From: Camellia lanceoleosa
Taxonomy: Eukaryota; Streptophyta; Magnoliopsida; Ericales; Theaceae
Assembly (NCBI GenBank): GCA_025200525.1
Contig: CM045758.1
Location: 2,480,001 to 2,544,000, forward strand
Length of the DNA stretch: 64,000 nt
Direction of reading: 5' to 3'
Position 1 is the stretch's first letter. Every line of letters starts with the position of its first letter. The position numbers and the translations under genes were made by a program. The notes under the pieces were generated by a model. The model was not told the origin of the DNA. It saw only the letters and a program-made list of their open reading frames with translations, and ran no database searches. Below, in pieces: positions 56,814 to 64,000 of this stretch.

Positions 56814-58104
56814 TCTTAGGTATGAAAGTGTGTCGACTTGATTTTCTTTCATTTTTCTTCTCACTAGCTAGTTCCTTGGTCTGTTTATTTATTATTTTTT
56901 CCCCGAAATTTTAAATATTCTTTGTTTATGATTTATTTTTGTATACAAAAGCCAAAAAAAATTTAAGCAAAAGCGATTATAGCGGCATTGATGTTTTGTT
57001 TAGGACCCGGAGATCTGGGCCTATCTATGAGTGTCTGCGAAATCATCCTCTCTCTAGTATGGGTAGAATTGGAATTTTGTAAAACTCCCAACTCTCCATT
57101 CTTTTTTTTTTCTTCTTGATTTATTGTTGATTTGTTGGTTGTTATTTACTCTGAAAATAATTTGTGGTAATGAATTCATTAGATTCTCAACTTGACAGGG
57201 TTGGTGGCTGTTACTATTTATTTACCTAATTTGAAATTGACATTATATCAACAATATGGGCAAACTCTAGCTGCCTGCTAATTTTGGAAGTAAAACAAAT
57301 GAAGGTCTTGTTTGGTTCAGGCTATTTTATTTTAGTAGAAAAATCAGTTTTTTTTTTTTTTTTTGTGGTGTTATTAGGAGTATTATTTAAATTTGATTTT
57401 TTTTTTTAATTTTATTTTATTTATAGATATTTAGGTTGAAGAGTCAAGGATATGCTAGGGAGGTCATGAGAAGATGAATGGTGGGCCTATGCCTTTTGTT
57501 TTTATTATTAATTTTTTTGTACGGTTGATATTTACTATGTTCAAAATAATTTGTGGTAATGAAGCCATGAATGAGAGTTCTCAACTTGAAGAGAAAGGTT
57601 TGCTTGTCAGTTGTTTCCCACTTGTTTTTTTGTTTTTTTTTGTTTTTGGCCATGTATTTCCCACTTGTCAGTCTCTTTCACCTAGTTTGAGATATTTTGA
57701 TTGATGGAAACAAATGAAACCAGAGATTGATACAACTCAGGATGTGGGATGTTTGGATGTCAAACAAAGAAAGATGAATGGCGGGTGTGAAAAAAAAGTT
57801 TGAGATCCCTAAAGTATAAGACAAAAGACATTAAAATTGTTTGATGAATGAATCAGGTGTAGGATTATGTCTGATTTTATAATTAATAAAAGAATTGAAA
57901 ATAGTGTCTTTAAATTTATCCATAAATATGCGGATTATTTCAAATTAGTTATTGGTTGGTTCAAAAATTAGCCATTTAGAATTTAATTTTCTGTCAATAT
58001 TATTATAGATGAATTTAGAGGTAATGTTGTAAGAATTTCTAGCTTTTATTGTATGTTTCTATTTTCACGTATTGAAGATTTGCAATTGTAGGACTATTTT
58101 GTGT
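56814..58104. other. 3' flank of the PP2C gene
   Basis: It holds the presumed 3' UTR (AT-rich, with 'tttatttttgtatac' near 56932). A repeated 'aagatgaatgg(t/c)ggg' occurs at 57473 and 57772. T runs at 57351-57364 and 57397-57408. No gene. Confidence 0.5.
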
Positions 58105-58112
58105 GTCTAAGA

Positions 58113-58562
58113 GTATCTCTAACGGTTCATTATTTTTTTCACTAAATCTGAGTAAAAAATAGCTGATTTTCTCAATCTGATATGATTTGCTCCAACGGTG
58201 CATCAAAAGGGAAGGGTCATCCATTGGGTCAATCGGCGAGTCGACCGGTAAGGTAATAATTTTTTTTTTCAACCTGTTTGAAGCTTTTTAACCCTTTTTG
58301 ACCTTGTTTAAACCTACCTATTTGAAAGGGAATCGGTCGACCGATGGGTCAACCGGCCGGATATCCAGTTGGTTGACCGGTTGGCCCATCCCAACGTTAT
58401 AGCACAGTGAAATACTGAAATCGTGAGCTTGTCCTCACTTTAATGAAAGTTTTGTTCTGTTCTTATTTTGATATCAATTTGGTGAAACCATTGAAGACAC
58501 AAACAGTGGCTTTTTCATCAAATTTCAAATCTGATGCTGGGTTTGATGTACCGTTAGAGATG
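58113..58562. mobile_element. hAT-like MITE (8-bp TSD GTCTAAGA)
   Basis: The left end GTATCTCTAACGGT is matched in inverse by the right end (CATCTCTAACGGT). GTCTAAGA flanks it at 58105-58112 and 58563-58570. The middle (58205-58400) is a distinct GGTCGACCG/GGTCAACCGG-rich block that may itself be an insertion. No ORF. Confidence 0.75.
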
Positions 58563-58570
58563 GTCTAAGA

Positions 58571-59295
58571 AAGTGAAATCTTTCTAGATTCTCGTAGTAT
58601 CAAATATGAGAATTCTTCACCACATTTGACAAAATTTGTTTCTTTCAGTTTGTGGCTTAGGATTTGAGAAGAGATTTGCAAAAGAAAATTAAATAGAAAA
58701 GAGTAAGTGAATGAAATAAAAACATAATTTTCTCACATTTTTTTCTTTTATTTTATTTTTCGTCAAAAAATTTCTCTTCAAATTCTACAATAAAACACAA
58801 CCTCATAGTATTTGAATTTCGAATTTAGGTATTTGTGAAGAAAAAAGATAAAGAAGTCTTTTAGTTCACAATGCTTCTGGTTCATTTTGTTTTTTAAACA
58901 AATCTTTTCACAAATTTAAAATTCAAAGACAATTACCAACTTTAGTGTCTCAAATTTATTTTTAAAAAATAAATTATCCGACGTTTTATGAGTTGGTAAA
59001 AGCAAAAAGCTTGTTGTTTCCCAGTAAACAATTGCAAAAACACGTTTTGTCAATGGAATAGGCCAAAAATTGAAACAGCAATGCCATTAAATGCCATTAA
59101 TTATTCAGTTAGTACTGGCAAATTATCGCATTTTCTAGGATATATAAAATTCATTCTTTCTTCATCTTCATTTCTTTTTACGAATCATGAATGTTCTTAT
59201 TCGCATTGATAAACTTTTGAAAATCTGCTGAATTAATGTGAGTTTAAAGATTATTTCTTTCAATATTTCCATTGACTTCGAATTTTGTCTCCCAA
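58571..59295. other. Intergenic DNA between convergent PP2C and carboxypeptidase genes
   Basis: AT-rich with no gene recognised. It should contain the 3' UTR of the minus-strand carboxypeptidase gene at its right end. Confidence 0.5.
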
Positions 59296-61152
59296 TCATA
59301 TTTGTTTTCCTTCTAACCAATTGCTGTAAAAGTGCAACGCTTCTCTTGGCTTATATTCAGGTACGGTGTGTCCGGCTCCCTATATTACATGATTGACAGT
59401 TATAATATCAGAACAAGTAATATTATACAAATAAAATTTAGTTATATACAAAATAAAATGACATAGTTCTCAATGATATGCATTACCTTGATGGTGAGAA
59501 AGGTGAGGCCATTATCATATCCTTGTGTGTACCTGAAATTAAGACAAAATAATTTTTTTTTTTTTTAAGTAAAAGATATAGTTAAGATTAACAATTCTTG
59601 GTAGTAAGAATTTTACCACACATCATTTTTCTAAATAACATTTTGAATATTTTTTTAGGGACTTGTGTGTAGATTCTAATAGGTGAACTTATTCTCTAAT
59701 AAATTATATGATAATTAACAATATTTTTCATCAAATAATATTAATAAATGTCACTAATTATTAATTTTCAGCAACAGTTTGAAAAAATTGTCACAAAATC
59801 GTAACTAATTATAAGTTTTAACGACAATTTTAAAAAACTATCACCAAAAAAAAAAGTTGCTGATTTTCAGCTTTTAGTGACAATTTAAAAATTTATCATG
59901 GAAAAACTTCACTAATTGTAAATTTTAGCGACAATTTATAAAAATTATACAACAAAGTCACTAATTATTAATTTTTAGAGACATGCAAAAAAATAGTCAC
60001 AAAAAAATATTTTTAACGACAATTTTATTAGGACTGACTTTCAATATGACTTAATGGGAATTAAGTTTAACTATCAGTACCTATTGATAGTTTATCTTAT
60101 TTTTTTAAGTTACCTAAAATTACTATAAAATAAATTTTTTTTGATACCTAGAATTACTATAAGATAAATGTCATGTGCTATACTCTAATTCATTCATGAT
60201 GACTAAAAGATTACTTTCAAGATTAATAATAATAATTAATTATTGGGACAAGAAAAGGAAGAACAAACTCCATCATAGTATTAATTAATAAGTGGAAATT
60301 AATAAAAATTTACCCAGCAACTTGATCATTAGTCATCCAAGGTCTCCATTCATCTATAATCTTATACCCAACAGACCTAGTCCATGCTTGGCTTCCGGTG
60401 TATGGAACACACATATCATGATCTCCACTGCAAATAATTAAGCACTAATCAAACTAGCTAGCAAAAACTTTTAAACAATAGTTATATGATTTGTAGAATT
60501 GTATTTGATTTAAGAAAAAAGGGAGCAAAGGGCTGTTCGTTTCAATTGAAATGTGTATTTTTTAAAATATTATCTGCATTAGAAAATATTTTTCACATTT
60601 TTTCACGTTTGGCATGATTTTACAAAGTAAATGAAAAAATGTTTCTCGTAGTCAACAAATATATATATATATATATTTGAATAGAAAATATTTTTTACTT
60701 TTGAAAGATGAAAAATGTTTTTTAAATTGAAGTCTTATCACCACTACCACCACCATTTCATCATCACTACTACCACCACCATCATCACAGTAACATTGCT
60801 GCCACTGCCATCACTATTGCTATCATCACCACCACTATTACTACTATTACTATCACCACCACTGCACTATCACCAACACCATCACTATTGCCGACTAAAA
60901 ATGGACTTTTACCGATCAAATTTTTAGTCGGCAAAAGTACGAATTTTTGTAGTTATAATACGAACCTTAGCACATTAATTTTAAGTTTGAAACCTCTTTG
61001 ATCAGTTGATGTATGATGTAATTGTGTTGTGCTCCTTGTACTACTTTTTACATAATAAAATTTTTATTTTACCAATCAAAAAAACATTTTTTTATATTGC
61101 TTTGGAAATTAAGTAATAAATTGAGAGAGAGAGATTTGAATTACCTGTGTAT

Positions 61153-61185
<33 letters not shown>

Positions 61186-63169
61186 TTGATACCTGTATAT
61201 AAGTGCACGATATCCATGAGCAGTGAGGTTTTTGTGGTACGGAATTATGCTTCCAGCGTCCCCATTGTATAATAGGTCACTTGTACATAAGCTCCAACTT
61301 CCACTTCCCTAATTTTTGCAGAATTTAATTAAATGAAGCAAAACATAAAATAAAAAGAAAATAAAACTATATATCGGTTTTGTTATTAAATGATACTAAA
61401 TATCCCCACTATCATAGAAATTTTAACCCTTTTTTAAATTTATCAAATTAAAATTTTTATTGTTTTAATTTTAGTAAATGCAATTTACTTATGTAAAATT
61501 GTAGGAGAATCGGTATGTACCATCCCATGCATGCATATTTATACAGCAATGCTATGTATCATGAAAAACTTTTCATAAAAATAATCATGAAAGCTTTGTG
61601 ACCCTTGGATTACACTTAAAATAAAGCACCACACATTAATCAAGGTAATCCAAAGATCATAACTCTTTCATGATTATTTTCATGAAAAAAATTTTATGAT
61701 CCCTAACTTTTCTCATATTTATAACAGCAAGATCAGTATGTACCTGGTTCACATGTATTGCTTTTCTAACTGCATCATTATTCAGCCATACTGTGGCTAC
61801 TGTATCATCCTACATTATTAAAACTTTCAAAATACTACTAATGCAAAATGTTTTGAATAAGTAGTTAATTAATTAATTAATTAATTACCGTGCATGGAAC
61901 GTCAATGCCAGCACTTTTCATTAACTCAGGCCACATTGGAATAACTCCAACTTTTACTGATGCTCGAAAAGGCCATGCGCGGCCATAGATCCGTTTTCTG
62001 ACAGCAAGAGGCTTCTCTGTCACCCCTAATTGCTTGAAACTTAATGGTATGGTACTTGAATTTGTGTTTTTGTTTCCATTTGCATCGTCTGATGTTGTTG
62101 TTGGCCTATGGTAGCAGGGCTCCAAGATGTCATACAAGTTTAAACCATCTATAGCCTGGTGATCATCCCCAAAAAGGAGAATGAAAACTAGTTAGTTTTG
62201 AACTTATTTTCCGACCAACTTTCATACTTTTTTTGAAAAAATGCAAAAATATTTGTACACATGGATTGCAAAATCCCAATCTAATATTCTTGATCTTTTG
62301 ATTTAATATATAAAAAGGTAAAAACAAATAGGAATAAATTAAAACTACCTTACCACATTAATTTTTTCAACTGCGATTTCACACTTGTAGTTCGGGGGAT
62401 TATAGTAGTTTCCTTTGCAACTAGTCATAGCTTCCTACAATATGACGATGCAAATCAAAATAGCATGTAGATTGACAAAGTTCATGTAATTTATGTATTT
62501 ATATGATTTTGATAAGTTAATTAAAATGAAAGAAAAAATTATGATTAGTGTCATTTTCAGTGTGTGTATATATATATATAGAAAATCAGAAGAGAGTGAA
62601 AACTGCTGCACTATATAAGATGGAATTTGATAATGAAAAACAAAACAGTTAGTTGGAAGAATATATTAATATGTTTAATTCAGCATCACCAACCTCATAC
62701 ATCTCATCAGAGATAAGGGCCATTCCATGTGCAAATGGGACAAGACCATTGCCATCAAATATTTCATCTGCGACCCCATTGCCCACTATGTACCCCTAGT
62801 ACATGCAAAAAGTACAGCAATTAATGAAGTAATTTTTATTTTTTACTTTTTTCAGTCTAATGGCCAAAGTGCAACAGCACCATGCACAAAGCTTAATCAT
62901 TTAAGAGGCATGCAGTTACCAAATCAATTATATTAATTAATGTACCTTCAAATTGATGATGGGCTTCTCACCAGCTATGAGTCCTGCATTAAATTAAGGC
63001 CAGTATTTATATACATATATTTAACTCATGAACATGTCACATTTTTTAGAATATTTAATAAAATACCTTTCAATACTTGAGAAGTGAGAGTTGGCACATA
63101 AACGCCGCCATAGGACTCCCCCGCAATGTAAAATGGGTTGGAAACGAATTCCGGGTATAGATTGAACCA
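59296..63169 (-). CDS. Serine carboxypeptidase-like protein (SCPL20-like), 3' ten exons
   Basis: An S10-family secretory serine carboxypeptidase that cleaves C-terminal residues in vacuole or apoplast. Exons on the minus strand: 63067-63169, 62946-62983, 62694-62795, 62354-62434, 61889-62155, 61744-61809, 61193-61308, 60314-60427, 59487-59532, 59296-59379; in-frame, 338 residues to TGA. The full catalytic triad lies in this part: Ser in '[16 protein letters not shown]', Asp in '[12 protein letters not shown]', His in '[15 protein letters not shown]'. The segment 'YDILEPCYH' and the insertion before 'RAWPF' fit the SCPL20/21-type carboxypeptidase D-like subgroup. The first exon here starts at 'WFNLYPEF', so signal peptide, oxyanion-hole region and N-terminal third are upstream of the window. 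The intron beside it contains a LINE fragment running to the window edge. The intron before the exon at 60427 begins with a duplicated donor (see findings). I see no disabling change. Confidence 0.93.
60530..60960. mobile_element. TIR-type intronic element with CAC/ATC-rich core
   Basis: It starts 'gggctgttcgtttcaattg' and has 'gaaaatatttttcacatttt' words. The core 60737-60890 is an irregular CAC/CAT/ACT trinucleotide stretch. It resembles 31690-31990 in inverted orientation. Right end uncertain. Confidence 0.4.
61145..61192 (-). promoter_or_regulatory. Possible alternative exon extension (second donor after (CT)n)
   Basis: After the donor ATACAG|GTATCA (61193/61192) the minus strand runs through (CT)n to a second donor, ACACAG|GTAATTC (61145/61144). 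The extra 48 nt are open, and use of the second donor would keep the reading frame. Confidence 0.45.
61553..61705. mobile_element. Fold-back MITE, copy 2 (carboxypeptidase intron)
   Basis: The left arm 'aaataatcatgaaagctttg' is matched in inverse by 'ctttcatgattattttcatg'. Nearly the whole 150 bp is one inverted repeat around 'cccttggattacacttaaaa'. Same family as 50046-50190. Confidence 0.75.
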
Positions 63170-63184
63170 CTGTGAGGAAAATAA

Positions 63185-64000
63185 AGTTCTATAATTAAAC
63201 TAAATCAAATCTTAAATCCCATCTAATGAGATCGGTCATATGAATATTTCTTCTCCACTCGACTCTATCAACGACCATTTGATTAGTCAAACACAGGAGA
63301 TTCATATTTTTATTTATTACACTAACTCACGTTAATTTAGGTCTGTCCCTTCCTCTAATACTTTCATTTATCGTCACTTTATCGTATCTCTTCACTGCTG
63401 TCTCTGTTGGTCTTTATTGTATATGACCAAACCATCTCAATCTATTGTTTCTCAACTTATCTCCTATCGGTACAACTCCTACCCATTCACAAATATACTC
63501 ATTCCTAACTTTGTCTTTTCTAATGTTGCCACACATCCACTTTAATGTCTTCATTTCAGCAAGACTCATCTTGTCTACATGTTATTTCTTAGTTGCCCAA
63601 CATTCCATTCCAAACAACATCGCTGGTCTAATAGTCGTTCTATAGAACTTTTCTTTTAGTCTAGTGGGTACTCGTTTATCACACAATACCCCAAACGCAC
63701 TTATCCACTTAAGCTACCCCGCCTTAATTCTATAGACCACATCCGCTCTAATCTTCCCAGTCGTTATGATGATCAATCCTAAATAACGAAAATGTTCATT
63801 CTTAGATAGTTCTTGATTCTTAATTTTCACTTCTCATTTGCTAACATTGTTACTATTACTAAAATTACACTCCATGTGCTTTGTTTTAATTCTGCTTATC
63901 CTAAATTTGTTAGATTCATTTATTTCTCTCCAAATCTCGAACTCAGTGTTAACTCCTCTAGTTTCATCTATTAACACAATATCATCTGCAAAAAGCATAT
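63185..64000 (-). pseudogene. LINE ORF2 fragment (3' end), decayed
   Basis: The minus strand encodes the reverse transcriptase catalytic box '[11 protein letters not shown]', then '[14 protein letters not shown]', 'FRYLGLIITTTGKIRADV', '[18 protein letters not shown]', 'RLRWFGHIQ' and the terminal 'RWDLRFDLV' before a stop. This is the end of a plant RTE-like non-LTR retrotransposon ORF2. At least three in-frame stops and one more near the end make it a pseudogene. It lies in an intron of the carboxypeptidase gene in the same transcriptional direction and continues past the window. Confidence 0.88.

Noticed and set aside
60715..60927. 70-aa His/Leu-rich ORF
   Set aside because: Product of the CAC/ATC trinucleotide core of an intronic repeat.

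Overview
This is a nuclear genome window from a flowering plant, most likely a woody eudicot. The evidence is a plant-specific RAV-type AP2/B3 factor, a clade-E-like PP2C with an N-myristoylation start, a serine carboxypeptidase-like gene, GT/AG introns at every joined exon, and a heavy load of plant-type LTR elements, LINE, SINEs, hAT, PIF/Harbinger and Helitron-like pieces. No bacterial, organellar or viral gene block was seen. Species cannot be named from the sequence alone.

Layout. 1-12.2 kb is a nest of LTR retrotransposons: the end of one LTR element (1-616), a minus-strand Ty3/gypsy chromovirus (Tekay/Del-like; 3' LTR 2055-3990, broken pol 4285-12217), split by a solo LTR (6489-11821, TSD ACATA), itself split by another solo LTR (8035-10491, TSD CTAGG). 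12.2-25.3 kb is intergenic: AT-rich DNA, a likely LTR remnant, a ~100-bp tandem array, a hairpin-rich repeat, a GA-rich palindrome-capped element, a MITE and another solo LTR (20293-22747, TSD TTCAG). Four genes follow. (1) RAV-like AP2/B3 transcription factor, minus, 25325-26404, probably with a distant 5' UTR exon. (2) BDP1/TFIIIB B'' subunit of the Pol III machinery, minus, 32743-37925, 13 coding exons joined in frame to 764 aa, probably with an untranslated first exon near 39.65-40.03 kb. (3) PP2C phosphatase, plus, 51234-56813, five exons, 491 aa. (4) Serine carboxypeptidase-like (SCPL20-like), minus, 59296-63169, ten 3' exons; the 5' end lies outside the window and a decayed LINE sits in the intron at the edge. 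The gene-poor block 40-50 kb holds a complete non-autonomous hAT element, a SINE with 16-bp TSDs, a 'TGTAGACACC' LTR with its own TATA box, satellite-like arrays, a second copy of the hairpin repeat and a PIF/Harbinger element carrying a second GA-rich palindrome-capped element.

The four genes are ordinary independent plant genes with no sign of a shared pathway. The most unusual signal is in the repeats: in four separate LTR-type sequences the 10-bp palindrome CGCTCGAGCG occurs in pairs whose start-to-start distance is exactly 20 bp, inside ~120-bp higher-order units. In one solo LTR several of these palindromes have lost the T and/or A of the CTCGAG core. Other notable points are the near-identical hairpin arrays 30 kb apart, a threefold exon-pair repeat in BDP1, and an in-frame alternative donor in the carboxypeptidase gene. 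Exon joins, TSDs and repeat spacings were read by eye; no alignment or database search was run.
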